The notes under the pieces are model-generated. The model saw only the letters and a list, made by a program, of their open reading frames with translations, searched no databases and was not told the DNA's origin. From NCBI GenBank assembly GCA_963921935.1, contig OY998176.1:141466305-141530304 (forward strand): DNA of 64,000 nucleotides, written 5' to 3'. This DNA comes from Galeruca laticollis (lineage: Eukaryota > Arthropoda > Insecta > Coleoptera > Chrysomelidae). The position numbers and the translations under genes are program-made. Positions 1 through 12,332 of the stretch are shown here, in pieces. Within the stretch, counting starts at the first letter, position 1; each line of letters opens with the position of its first letter.

Positions 1-1548
1 TATGACGTAGAAATAACAATCAAGAAACATTTAGATGGTTTAAAACATATCAGAATTTATGTGAAGAATATACATGAAAATGTTATCAATATGCTGTGGA
101 AGAAAAGTATTAAAAGATTTATATAGACATGGAATTATTATACAATTTATAAACAGATAGACAGATTACATGGAAACAAGTTAAGCATCATCTTATGATA
201 AAATGGCGTACGTACTTTTGAATTATTTATTTATTGAAATTAGGCCTTTTTGTTATTATTAAAGATTTAATTTATTAACTAATTAAATAAAGTCCGTTTT
301 CTTTATATTTTAGATCGATCATTGCTGTGAATGTTTATCAAAATACGGAACTAAGCACTTATTTGAGTTTTTTGCTTATTATTGGCCAATAATAGTTTAA
401 AAGAACACTGACCTGATGCTCTGGAATTGGGATAACTCTTCTGGACCCCAGGAATACTTCTCTGCAGTTCCAATACCAATTTCTGAAGAAATTCTGCTGG
501 TTTTTTTTGCAGAACAACTGTGTCTGATTATCGGTGAGTACTACACAAGATTGTTTTTCATAGTTATATTAAAATTTATTAAGTTATTTAGGGAATTTCA
601 TAAAAATTTCGGGAACACTCTAACACACAGTCCACACCTTTTCGACGCCACTTCTCATCCTCCTCGCTTCCCCTCGATTTTCACTTTTTTTCAACAAACA
701 AAGTCTTTTGTTTGTTTTCAGGTCACTATCTACCAAAGTTTGTTTCAATACTTGTTGATTGCAAATTTTATCTATCATTTTGTTTCTAACCAATCAGATA
801 TTGTCCTATGCAATTGAATTATTTGATTTGGGTTTACTTAATAGAAAAGTTCGTAAATATTCTATTTCACATTCTAATACACTTGTAGAGAATCTTTTGA
901 AATTTAATCATACAAATAAATTAGAGTTGTTTATATACATAGATGTTGTTTAAATAGTTCTATCTAATATTGTCATAAACAATCTATTACTGTTACAATT
1001 ATATAACTTAAATTATAAATCCTTTTATGTATCCTCCATCTAATTATTGTATCAACTTATTTCTACTAACGCAATTAATAAATTATTATTTAATCCTATG
1101 TTCATTTTACAGACATATATCATTTTTCTTTATGTTTAATTGTTTATCTATGAAAAACTATACTCCTTGTTCTACTAAATATTTATATTTGTATTCTAAT
1201 GTAACTACTTATATCTAAAATTCTCTTGACTTGATGATATAATTGTTTCTTTTTAGGTGAACAGCAGATCACGTTACAGAAGATATTCTTCGTCTTAGGC
1301 AACTTTATTTACATCATTACATTGGTTAGGCAATCTCTATATTTTATATTATTATTGAGGTAATTTCTTTATTTATTATATTGTTATAGGCTATTATTTA
1401 ATATATCTTTACTTGATATGCTTTTGAATTAAGAAAAGTGTTTCCTTTTTAATTGTGTTTTCTTAAATTATATTATTTTCATACATTTTCATACTAGCAA
1501 CATATTTTTATAGAACTAATTCTCTTAACATCTAGGATATCTGGTTCA

Positions 1549-1604
<56 letters not shown>

Positions 1605-3641
1605 AACATAATTCAAGAACACAGAAACGAAAATAATATAACTCATATCAGCATACTACACAGAATTATATAAACCAGTATCGGTTAATGAAAATATTTC
1701 CAATATACAGAAGATTTAATGCAGTATTTAAAAAACTGTATATGTCTTACATGTACAAAATATTCTGGAGCATATATACATCATCTGTTAAGTGTTAGAG
1801 AATTATTAGCACCTATTTTGATCAGGATACATAATATCTATTACCTTATAAAAGTAAAAAAATATATATAGAAGAGATAGTTCTTCACTACTTAGATGGA
1901 AGTATAATTGAAATTCTCACTCTCACAAATATATTGAAGTTTGGAACATTTGATTCAATATCTTTAATATGATACCAAAAGAATTTATTGATGAAGTAAT
2001 CTATTCATAATGGAATACAATATATGAGCAATAGTAATAAGAAATTTGAGTAAAAAGGATAAAACTTACCTTTAAACACAGTAGTTCATTTAAGAAGCAT
2101 ATCGACAATCCATTGTAAGTAATAAATAACAAGTTATAAATCAAAATTCCTTAATTAAAAGAAACATGTAATCCATATTCTAAAAATATTCATTGAACAT
2201 TATTAATAGTTACAATAAATAAACATGTAATAACTTAATTATTTAACATTTAGAGAGTTTTGGTTATATATATCAAATAATGTCAGAAATGTCAAAAAAA
2301 ATCATTTTATAAATTGACTGGAATAAGGTTATAAATTGAAAAAGAAGCAGAACCATAGAAATCTATATTTATTGAGTCAAGAAAGATGTGAATTTTATGG
2401 TTTGTAATTATATATTAGGAACTAGAAAATGAATCTGAAATCAAGATATTTATGATTTCGGTTAGCAACGAAAAATAAAAAGAAAGGCGGGTTGGTTGTT
2501 GATTTTTGAATAATGATAGAAGTCGGAGATTAGAAAACTTAAATGGTTGAAGAATTTAAAAAGAGAGAATTAAGTTATTGTATAAAGAAGTGAGTTATTC
2601 CATATATTAATTCGAAATAGCTAGTATAAGGATATTAAAATCATAATTTCTACGAAGATATATACAATATATAAAAAAATACATGTTATTGGAGGCTATG
2701 GTACAAATGAAAGAGTCATTTCAAATTGAATAATTAGTTGATGTGGTACGGAATCGTGATGTAAAGTACCTGAATAAGATATTAAGCATTGATTGGGAAT
2801 TCGAAGCTGGAGAATAATAGAAATTACAAACACGTGGTACCTGTAACAAGAAATCTAGAAAAAAAACATCTCCATCTGGACGACATATGTATGCATGACA
2901 TGGTTTTTTAACAGACAGAATTTCAAGAAAGGAATATTAGTGGTTGAGAGGTTAGTGTTTCTTTTTGTTTTTGTTGGTACCAACATTCGGGTTAGAGATG
3001 TACATTTATAATAAAAGTAATAAGAATTAGTATCTGAAAATATTAAACATATTAAAAGCATTAAAAAAGAAAGGTAATAACATAGACTTGAGTACTTACC
3101 ATTTATATTTAACAAATATTTTATTGTTTGACATTTCAATATTATATTAGTATTTAAGATAGTTCATCACTTACTATATATTTATAATACATAATTCTTG
3201 ATCAATATAATATAGTTGTTGTATTAAAGGTATTCTTGAAACTATTGTTTATGTTCAGATAAATATTACTTCAACTGATGATATGAGTGACAGTTGGAAT
3301 CGATTATTCTACTGATAATTTCCATCTATTTTAATTGTGAGACAAAGTCGATTGCTATATTGAAAGTTTCTATACATAGGCGCACCAATAATAAAAAAAA
3401 TATAATATCAGTTATTTGAATGATTCATATATATGTAAAATATTGTAGATATAGAGTTAAAATCACTTCCAGATCCCAAAGAGTAGTAAGAGTTTCTCAT
3501 GCTCTCCACATAAATATATAAATACATAAAAATTTTTCTTTACTTCATTACTGAGCTAGCTATACTAGAGTTGAATATATTAAATTGATAATATAACAAT
3601 TATAGTGGTATTGTCGGCAAAGTATACAACAATAACAATCC

Positions 3642-3646
<5 letters not shown>
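1..3646. other. AT-rich stretch with no recognised gene
   Basis: No convincing gene is seen on either strand. The longest open frame (416-817) is low in complexity and matches no family I know. A GT-AG style donor (GGTGAGTA near 531) follows a slightly less AT-rich stretch at about 410-530, so an isolated exon cannot be excluded. An AT dinucleotide tract sits inside (listed separately). Confidence 0.5.
1551..1602. repeat. (TA)n microsatellite
   Basis: About 50 bp of uninterrupted TA dinucleotides. Confidence 0.95.

Positions 3647-3703
<57 letters not shown>
3647..3703. repeat. (TA)n microsatellite abutting a Penelope-like element
   Basis: Uninterrupted TA repeat of nearly 60 bp. It ends exactly where the left end of the Penelope family A cluster begins, so it may have been the insertion target or may have expanded afterwards. 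Confidence 0.95.
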
Positions 3704-3706
<3 letters not shown>

Positions 3707-3767
3707 CAAAAGGTGATGATTGTCGGGTATGCGGTCAGTATAAGAAATAAAACTATATTCTTATGCT

Positions 3768-3802
3768 CAATATTTCGCTATTGTTCAATAGCATCATCAG
3801 GA
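3768..3802 (-). ncRNA. Hammerhead-ribozyme-like motif, left end of Penelope A
   Basis: Reverse complement of the motif at 8166-8202: CTGATGA, a 6-7 bp hairpin (GCTATT / AATAGC), then GAAA. Hammerhead ribozymes are known from Penelope-like elements. There is one extra U between CUGAUGA and helix II, and helix I is not obvious, so activity is uncertain. Confidence 0.4.
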
Positions 3803-4050
3803 GACACTACAATAATTAAAATATAAATAAAATGAGGAAGATAGGAACACAAATACTTACAGATGTTAAGAGTCAGTAAGAGTTGATGTACACCACATTA
3901 AGGTACTAACTAGACTAATTGCTAATGATTAATTTGTAAAAATGGTTGTGGTGTGAATTGATAAAAACAAGAAACAATTTGAGTTAAAAACAAAACAATA
4001 AAATAAACAATCTGAAACGTATGAATAACTGGGGTGACAAAACAACAATA

Positions 4051-5370
4051 TTAAAATGAAATTAACAGGTGACAATAAATATCACTAAGTTTATTAGTGT
4101 CAGATTTGAGGTTGATAGCATCTTTTTGTTTGTTGATGTGATACATTTCAAAAAATAAACGATTCCTGTATTGGTCAACTTTCTGCAGAATCTCTGTATC
4201 GTCATATTTGAACGTATGGCCCGTCTTTATAAAATGATCCACCACTACACAGTTATTCTTGCCTACTCGACAATCACTTCTATGTTGGGTAATACGGTTT
4301 TTTAACCATTGAGAAGTTTGACCAACGTAGCATCCCGGACACTGCGAGCAATTTATTTTGTAAATCACGTTGGTTTTCAATAATAAAGGTGTTATATCTT
4401 CAACTTTCGAAAAAAGGAGAGAAATAGTTGTCAAATTGTATTTGGCAACTCTGAAATTGGTGAACTGTTTGAATAGTGGTAAAATCAATTGAGTTAAATT
4501 ATTCATGTAAGGAAGTCTTTTGTACAGAGTAGTCTGTTGATTGAAATTGTCAACCTGACCATCGTAAAAGTCTGTGTTATAAATTAATTTTTTTAAAATG
4601 TGTTTAGGATAACCGTTGTTAACGAAAATATCAAATAACGATCTTAAGTTCTTATTAACAAATTTTTTATTACTGACGTGTAGAATTCTATTTTTCATTG
4701 TTAATACTAAGTTGTATTTCTGACTCTTAGGATGATCAGAGTAGAAATTTAATAACCTTCCAGATGATGTTGGCTTTTGATACCAATCTAACAAGATAAT
4801 GTTATTGTCGGATTTCATTACTCTAGTGTCCAAGAATGGTAAGCTGGCCCCACTCTCCAATTCCATAGTGAATTGTAAATGATTATCAAATGAATTGAAA
4901 ACATTAAGTGTAAAATCAGTCTTATCAAACGGAACAGCACAAATTATGTCATCGACATATTTATACAAAAAAGGTAATTTGAAGGGCAATTTACATTGTC
5001 AAGTAGCTCGTCAAGGACAAGAGTGGCTAGAACAGGACTGATGGGGATCCCATCGGTGTGCCAAAAATTTGGCGATAAAATACGTTGTTGAAACTGAAAA
5101 AAGTGTTATCAAAAATAAATGTAACCAATGATAAAAAACTATCCTTGGATAATGTAGTGAAGGGTTCCAACAGAAACCATTTTTCATCAATAATATTGGT
5201 AATTAAGTTTAATGGGATGTTGGTAAATAAAGATACTACATCTAGAGAAATAAGTATGTAATCCTTTGGTAATCTACAGCCTCTGATAGCATTGACAAAA
5301 GAGAAAGTGTCGTTAATATTATAATTTGTGTGATCCTGAAACGCATTTTGTAGAATATCAGAGAGAACTG
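4051..5370 (-). pseudogene. Penelope A reverse transcriptase / GIY-YIG, inverted partial copy
   Basis: An open frame of 312 codons (4989 down to 4051) starts at the catalytic reverse-transcriptase motif KYVDDIICAVPF and ends with a GIY-YIG endonuclease (VIYKINCSQCPGCYVGQTSQ, then a conserved WLKNRITQHRSDC). Upstream to about 5370 the sequence continues through the GTPMGSPISP and FTNIP motifs but is out of frame by an indel near the GTPMGSP codons. It lacks the N-terminal third present in the + strand copy, so it is 5' truncated. The product would copy element RNA at a nicked target. The copy is non-functional as it stands. Confidence 0.85.
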
Positions 5371-5372
5371 AA

Positions 5373-6647
5373 TTGTTATTACGAGATGAGTCAACTTATA
5401 TTGAACTAAATAAGGATTCTACCACCTCTGTGCAAAGAAATTATAATTTGGTAATTAAAAAGTTTAAAACCAAACATGAACTTCCCGATGATATCGCTAA
5501 GTTATTATTCATTTATAATTCCAATTTTCCCAAGTTGTATTGTTTACCGAAAATACATAAATTGGAGATACCCCTTCGCCCAATAGTTAGTACCATCAAT
5601 TCTACTACTTACAAGCTATCAAAATTTTTATCTGATATTCTACAAAATGCGTTTCAGGATCACACAAATTATAATATTAACGACACTTTCTCTTTTGTCA
5701 ATGCTATCAGAGGCTGTAGATTACCAAAGGATTACATACTTATTTCTTTAGATGTAGTATCTTTATTTACCAACATCCCATTAAACTTAATTACCAATAT
5801 TATTGATGAAAAATGGTTTCTGTTGGAACCCTTCACTACATCATCCAAGGATAGTTTTTTATCATTGGTTACATTTATTTTTGATAACACTTTTTTCAGT
5901 TTCAACAACGTATTTTATCGCCAAAATTTTTGGCACACCGATGGGATCCCCCATCAGTCCTGTTCTAGCCACTCTTGTCCTTGACGAGCTACTTGACAAT
6001 GTAACCCCCAAATTGCCCTTCAAATTACCTTTTTTGTATAAATATGTCGATGACATAATTTGTGCTGTTCCGTTTGATAAGACTGATTTCACACTTAATG
6101 TTTTCAATTCATTTGATAATCATTTACAATTCACTATGGAATTGGAGAGTGGGGCCAGCTTACCATTCTTGGACACTAGAGTAATGAAATCCGACAATAA
6201 CATTATCTTGTTAGATTGGTATCAAAAGCCAACATCATCTGGAAGGTTTTTAAATTTCTACTCTGATCATCCTAAGAGTCAGAAGTACAACTTAGTATTA
6301 ACAATGAAAAATAGAATTCTACACGTCAGTGATGAAAAATTTGTTAATGAGAACTTAAGATCGTTATTTGATATTTTCGTTAACAGCGGTTATCCTAAAC
6401 ACATTTTAAAAAAATTAATTTATAACACAGACTTCTACGATGGTCAGGTTGACAATTTCAATCAACAGGCTACTCTGTACAAAAGACTTCCTTACATCAA
6501 TAATTTAACACAATTGATTTTACCACTATTCAAACAGTTCACCAATTTCAGAGTTGCCAAATACAATTTGACAACTATTTCTCTCCTTTTTTCGAAAGTT
6601 AAAGATAAAACACCTTTATTATTACAAACCAACGTGATTTACAAAAT
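5373..6647 (+). pseudogene. Penelope A reverse transcriptase, first direct copy, truncated before GIY-YIG
   Basis: The frame at 5373-5984 carries the N-terminal Penelope signature (PKLYCLPKIHK, then RPIVSTINS) and the FTNIP motif. A frameshift near 5935-5945 moves the gene into the frame 5803-6684, which holds GTPMGSPISPVLA, KYVDD, FLDTRV and the WYQKPTSSGRF block. The frame ends at VIYKI, where the sequence jumps into the middle of another copy (TTTTGTCAATGCTATCAGAGGC). The jump replaces the GIY-YIG domain, so the product could not cut target DNA even if the frame were repaired. Confidence 0.85.
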
Positions 6648-7916
6648 AGGCTTTTTCTTTTGTCAATGCTATCAGAGGCTGTAGATTACCAAAGGATTAC
6701 ATACTTATTTCTTTAGATGTAGTATCTTTATTTACCAACATCCCATTAAACTTAATTACCAATATTATTGATGAAAAATGGCTTCTGTTGGAACCCTTCA
6801 CTACATTATCCAAGGATAGTTTTTCATCATTGGTTACATTTATTTTTGATAACACTTTTTTCAGTTTCAACAACGTATTTTATCGCCAAAGTTTTTGGCA
6901 CACCGATGGGATCCCCCATCAGTCCTGTTCCAGCCACTCTTGTCCTTGACGAGCTACTTGACAATGTAATCCCCAAATTGCCCTTCAAATTACCTTTTTT
7001 GTATAAATATGTCGATGACATAATTTGTGCTGTTCCGTTTGATAAGACTGATTTAACACTTAATGTTTTCAATTCATTTGATAATCATTTACAATTCACT
7101 ATGGAATTGGAGAGTGGGGCCAGCTTACCATTCTTGGACACTAGAGTAATGAAATCCGACAATAACATTATCTTGTTAGATTGGTATCAAAAGCCAACAT
7201 CATCTGGAAGGTTTTTAAATTTCTAGTCTGATCATCCTAAGAGTCAGAAGTACAACTTAGTATTAACAATGAAAAATAGAATTCTACACGTCAGTGATGA
7301 AAAATTTGTTAATGAGAACTTAAGATCGTTATTTGATATTTTCGTTAACAACGGTTATCCTAAACACATTTTAAAAAAATTAATTTATAACACAGACTTC
7401 TACGATGGTCAGGTTGACAATTTCAATCAACAGGCTACTCTGTACAAAAGACTTCCTTACATCAATAATTTAACTCAATTGATTTTACCACTATTCAAAC
7501 AGTTCACCAATTTCAGAGTTGCCAAATACAAGTTGACAACTATTTCTCTCCTTTTTTCGAAAGTTGAAGATATAACACCTTTATTATTAAAAACCAACGT
7601 GATTTACAAAATAAATTGCTCGCAGTGTCCGGGATGCTACGTTGGTCAAACTTCTCAATGGTTAAAAAACCGTATTACCCAACATAGAAGTGATTGTCGA
7701 GTAGGCAAGAATAACTGTGTAATAGTGGATCATTTTATAAAGACGGGCCATACGTTCAATTATGACGATACAGAGATTCTGCAGAAAGTTGACCAATACA
7801 GGAATCGTTTACTTTTTGAAATGTATCACATCAACAAACAAAAAGATGCTATCAACCTCAAATCTGACACTAATAAACTTAGTGATATTTATTGTCACCT
7901 GTTAAATTCATTTTAA
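6648..7916 (+). pseudogene. Penelope A reverse transcriptase / GIY-YIG, second direct copy, 5' truncated
   Basis: The unit starts at the RT segment equivalent to about 5690 of the first copy, so it is a head-to-tail partial repeat. It carries GTPMGSPISPVPA, KYVDD and FLDTRV. A nonsense codon follows GRFLNF (TAC to TAG at about 7224-7226), and the frame resumes from 7269 to 7916 with an intact-looking GIY-YIG end (VIYKINCSQCPGCYVGQTSQ) and the C-terminal conserved HFIKTGHTF segment. It is closely similar to the two other copies, which suggests one event or recent insertions. Confidence 0.85.
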
Positions 7917-8165
7917 TGTTGTTGTTTTGTCACCCCAGTTATTCATACGTTTCAGATTGTTTATTTCATTGTTTTGTTTTTAACTCAAATTGTTTCTTGT
8001 TTTTATCAATTCACACCACAACCGTTTTTACAAATTAATCATTAGCAATTAGTCTAGTTAGTACCTTAATGTGGTGTACATCAACTCTTACTGACTCCTA
8101 ACATCTGTAAGTATTTGTGTTCCTATCTTTGTCATTTAATTTATATTTTAATTATTGTAGTGTCT

Positions 8166-8202
8166 CCTGATGATGCTATTGAACAATAGCGAAATATTGA
8201 GC
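8166..8202 (+). ncRNA. Hammerhead-ribozyme-like motif, right end of Penelope A
   Basis: CCTGATGA is followed by the hairpin GCTATTGAACAATAGC and then GAAA, with a possible short helix III (ATATT ... AATAT) downstream. The core strings match CUGANGA and GAAA of hammerhead ribozymes, and such ribozymes are established in Penelope-like elements. The extra U before helix II and the weak helix I leave the fold unproven. Confidence 0.4.
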
Positions 8203-8439
8203 ATGAGAATATAGTTTTATTTCTTATACTGACCGCATACAAGACAATCATCACCTTTTGCTTATATAAATAGTACGGTCGATAATTACCACAGAATAAT
8301 CATCTGTTTTGATTTTCTGATTTAAATATATATATACCAAAGAGTTATAACTCTTGATTGAAACGTTTCCATTTTTATTATATCCCTATTCTCAAATTTC
8401 ATGCAGTTATATATGCTCAATCTAATGAATAGTTTTAAA

Positions 8440-10327
8440 ATATCTGAACCACATGTGAAATACTTTGGCAATCAAACACTTCACTAAACATTAAAGTAAA
8501 TGCTTCTTCCAATTGACAAATACAATATATAAAGTGTTCACTTGGAACCCTAAAGCCTCCAATAATACTTTTGTCCTTTCACGTTTCACACCTGTGACAA
8601 AATGCTTTCTTCATCAAATAGCCACAAACAAAATTGAACGCATGTAAAATTGCCAGTTCTTCGTTCGTGTAATCTTAATCTGATAATGATATTGCTACAT
8701 TCTGAACTGCTGCTTGGTGAGTTTCAGGAATAATGCAAACAGTTGTTGAATTCAACTTAATTAATAAATTGTGTAGGTCATCAGTACAGTACATTTCATT
8801 TGAAATGGTAAATTTTTGGCAAAACACTTTTCTAAAGGTATGTTCAAATTGGATAAAAGTAGGTTTAATACAATTGCCCCCTTGCTTCTTCATACTACCG
8901 AAGAAACTTTCAAGAGAATCTGTATTAGTTCTGTGCAGTGTAAAAATTTAAAATCATTGGATTACAATTTATTACAATTTTTTTTAACTACTTATTGTGT
9001 TTGTTCTGCATTTCTTCATCCTTGTTCTGGAAGTAACACTTCCTCACTTTTTATTGAAGCTTAAATGTTTTAAAAAAGCAACATTTTAGCCAAAAATTGT
9101 ATGTGATGGTCTGCTGATACAAACTAATTTTTGTTTTTGTTAATGTTTCTTGATTTTGTGGAATGAAATAAGTCTGTCAAATTTCTCAATTACTTTAATG
9201 GTTCCAATACTAGGAACTGCCCCCAAGCTCATATACATATTCATACCACTTCCTACGGTATTATTTGGAGTTTGAGTTAGTAGACGTACTTTCATTTTGT
9301 CGAAATTCGATGGATAAGTTTGCCTGTTTGTTAATTTTTGTGTACTATCTAATGTAATACGCCTGTTTGTCTTGACCGTAAAACTACTTTAAAAATGACC
9401 AGGATGTTTGTTTGCCATCAAAACAAAATGTATCTCTTTTCAAACTATTTCTTGTAGCTTCAATTAAGTGACTAGAATAAAAAAAGTAAATAATCTCCTT
9501 GACATCTACTGTGAATATTGGATTATCAGGAATTACTAAAAAGGAATTGGCTAGTTTAATGAAATAACACCCCATATCACCATCAACATGCAAACTTCGG
9601 CTCTCCTACTTTAGTAAGCATGTTTAAATGATAGGAAGAAACTCTTTCACTGCTAATTTGGTACCCACAAAAAAATGCGATTGCCTCCAGTTCGCTTACA
9701 GTCTTTTTGCATAATTACGAGTTCATTGTTTGTAGGACAAAGGACTTTTGATCCAGTCCCAATATCAATTAGTCCAGTATCTTCATCTCATGCAGTACTA
9801 TAGAAGACATGACTTTTCAGTAACATCCCATCAATACATATGGTATACTGTTTGTTACCATTGGACATTGTCTGAAGCTTTATTTCTACAGCTTTAAATA
9901 TTGAATCGTAACCTAAACCAGGCTTGCAAGCAAGTTTTTTGGTGATTCTTTGCAGGTTTCGTTTTGTTGGAAGACTAATAATTTAATCATAAAGTTGTAT
10001 GTCTGTGATCCCAAAAAATATTGCGTCAAGGCAAATCGTTTGTGTACTACAAAATACCTTCCTTCTATCTAGAGGTTCTCTGCCTTTCAGTAGTACTTGC
10101 CAGAAGTTATTCAAGAGATTTCTCACACATTTCTTAGAAGTCCTCCAGGTTGCATATTTCTTTCTTTTCTCTGGTTTCCATTGCAAAATTTCGTTTCCCT
10201 TGAGCCAGCCATAACCACTAATTTCACCTTGCTTTTCTGTGGTGTCCAGAACTTGAGAAAGCAGGAGTTTAAGTGGAAGTTGTTGGAGAATTTTCAAGAG
10301 TAAGCTGTTTCTAATGGGTGCCTGCAA
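8440..10327 (-). pseudogene. P-element / THAP9-like transposase remnant
   Basis: Read on the - strand, fragments in several frames resemble a P-type transposase. About 9900-9700 gives a CIDGMLLKSHVFYSTA block with a D; 9593-9384 gives GDMGCYFIKLANSF, IIYFFYSSHLIEATRNSL and CFDGKQTSWSFLK, typical of the P/THAP9 catalytic region; 8893-8675 gives NPTFIQFEHTFRKVFCQ and DDLHNLLIKL; 8640-8480 gives an AFNFVCGYLMKKAFCHRC C-terminal segment. The frame 10327-9983 may be an upstream part but I do not recognise it. A possible split upstream exon lies near 10730-10620, with a donor at 10621. Stops and frameshifts break every segment. P-type transposases use a THAP zinc finger and a GTP-dependent DDE-like core; the THAP finger is not identified here. 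Confidence 0.6.
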
Positions 10328-12275
10328 CAGAAGTTTCCTGTGGATCTATGAAAGTATATTAAATATATTTTGGAAATGTACATGTACATGATTCAGAACC
10401 CTAACAACAATACATATATGTGTTTTACTTTTGTTTGATAAGAAAAATGACTGTATATATTTCTTTTCACTTATTGTAGACATACTAAACATAAAATGTT
10501 ACTGAAAAGCAGAAATTTTTTATATATTTATGCTTTAAAAATTAACAGTACTTTGATTATGGGTTTGGCAAGCATAATATAATGCTTTGGTTTGACTGAA
10601 TAACATTATAAATTACACATACCTAACATCGTCATTGGGGATAGTAACAAAACTCATCCCTTCTCCAGTATTGGAGGATCATACACGACATAAGCATACA
10701 AATTCTCCTTTACAAGCGATCACAAAAAATAAGCTAGTGCAACAAGAAGTACTATATTATGTGTGTCTAAGTTATATCGTAATATTAATTGGAGGGATTA
10801 CCAGAAAAACAGCATAAACTGTTCAACCAGAAAAAAGCACAAAATATGATAATAATTGAAAAACACAACAAAAGTTCGATAACTATGCAGAAAAGTTTAC
10901 TGTCGCTACTTTTTTATAACTTCTTTGTCACATACATCAGTAAATTTTCTTTTGTAAAATATTTAATTCAGAATCTGGTGAAGTGTAACTTTTAAATATA
11001 TCAATTATAAAAATTTTGTATTCAAGTACCATACTTATTGTAATTTTATATCACCATTTACTGAAATTCTTTCTATTGTAAACTGGTATTCTAAATATAT
11101 AATCTATATTATTGTATTGGTTTTTATACTCACCCTATCCTACATACTTAAATACATACTTACACATAGAATTTCGATAACAATATAGGAAATAAAAATC
11201 ATTTGGTTAAACAATAGCTCGTTATTTTTAATAATGGATGGAACTCCAAAAACAGAACCTAAAACTGTATGTATGAAGAAATGCTAAAGTATATTGTTCA
11301 CATTGTTTGTTTAGCTGTTAAATTGACTTTAACAATTGATAAATTAAGTTTAACAGACCTATTGTGAAAATTAAACTTTGGTATTTCTTCATCTTTAATG
11401 AGTTTTCACCAATTATCAACCAACATTCAAAATATTACACGGTTGGATGCTTAAATCTTTCTTTGACAATTAAAAATTTGTCGAATCAAGCCATACAAAT
11501 AAACAATAATTGTTTGAGATTCTTTGGTTTCATTTTTTTGCGTGTAGATAAGATTTAATTTACATCAAGTAACGATGCTCAGTTATCTGTCAACGTCACG
11601 AAATTTTGCCCCCAAAACATCAAAGGATTTACGCCGGATTTCGCTTCTTGTTGTTGGTGTATTCTTTGATACAACTAATAATGTCAAAACAAGCCGTATA
11701 CAGAGTTGCCTATTTAGTAGACTCGTTTATCGGAGAACTGAATTCAGAGTTGCCTACAACTAAAAACGAAGTGCAACAATTTGTTTTTTAATCTTCCGTG
11801 TATTTTAATGGGAGTTATACTCAGCGAAAAATCTTAAATAAATGCTACTGGGCATCACATTTTTAGTGCTGTGTGAAGTAACGCAGTTCAAAATTTATCA
11901 ATAAATGCAGCCATATAAATAAACTGAACTTTATTTCAAGTATTTCAAGTAAATGAAAATAATAATTTATCAATATTATTTTTCCGCTTTTCCTACAGAC
12001 TGAATTTTTTTAAACAGATTTCACAAATTATAGTATAATGCTCTAATCATTGTATTTATTGTATCTTTATGTATTGTTGCTTTTCCTTATTTCCAATAGA
12101 GTTAAATGATGATAGTCCGATCCTGTATAGTTATATGACAAGCATCATTCTACAATTTAATCGTTGTACCGAACTCCAGATAAACAATAGACTGTTTATC
12201 ACTTGAATGTTTTTACCTACGTATCTACATACTTTAACGTAGATTTTATGTTAGTGTTAAATATACGGAAATATT
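10328..12275. other. Upstream region of the PSAT gene, no other gene seen
   Basis: AT-rich sequence between the P-like remnant and the PSAT start codon. Short open frames here match nothing I know. The PSAT promoter and 5' UTR must lie in or at the end of this stretch, but I see no clear TATA box or initiator that fixes a start site. Confidence 0.4.
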
Positions 12276-12332
12276 ATGGAGGAATCTGATATTATAAACT
12301 TTGGTGCCGGACCTACAAAATTACCAAAACAG
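12276..12332 (+). CDS. PSAT1: PSAT exon 1
   Basis: Nineteen codons from the start methionine to ...LPKQ, including the family N-terminal signature NFGAGPTKLP. It ends CAG|GTGAGG in phase 0. The next exon begins 5.5 kb downstream. Confidence 0.9.

Larger units (their letters stand above)
3701..8266. mobile_element. Penelope-like retroelement, family A, inverted and tandem composite
   Basis: The block is bounded by long inverted ends. The sequence after 3701 (AAGCAAAAGGTGATGATTGTC and on through the AAATATTGAGCAT region) reappears as its reverse complement before 8266. Inside are three partial copies of one Penelope-like reverse transcriptase gene: one on the - strand (4051 to about 5370), one on the + strand (5373 to about 6647), and a second + strand copy joined head to tail (about 6648-7916). 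Two copies reach the GIY-YIG endonuclease end; the middle one is cut just before it. Penelope elements are known for partial tandem and inverted copies produced by target-primed reverse transcription with template jumps. All three reading frames are damaged, so this locus looks inactive. Confidence 0.9.

Noticed and set aside
416..817. Open frame of 133 codons
   Set aside because: Low complexity, no family resemblance, no splice or codon evidence beyond one donor-like string.
3605..3826. Open frame with an IYIYIY run
   Set aside because: Product of the TA microsatellite.
5862..7072. Two identical 81-codon frames on the - strand
   Set aside because: Shadows of the duplicated Penelope A reverse transcriptase.
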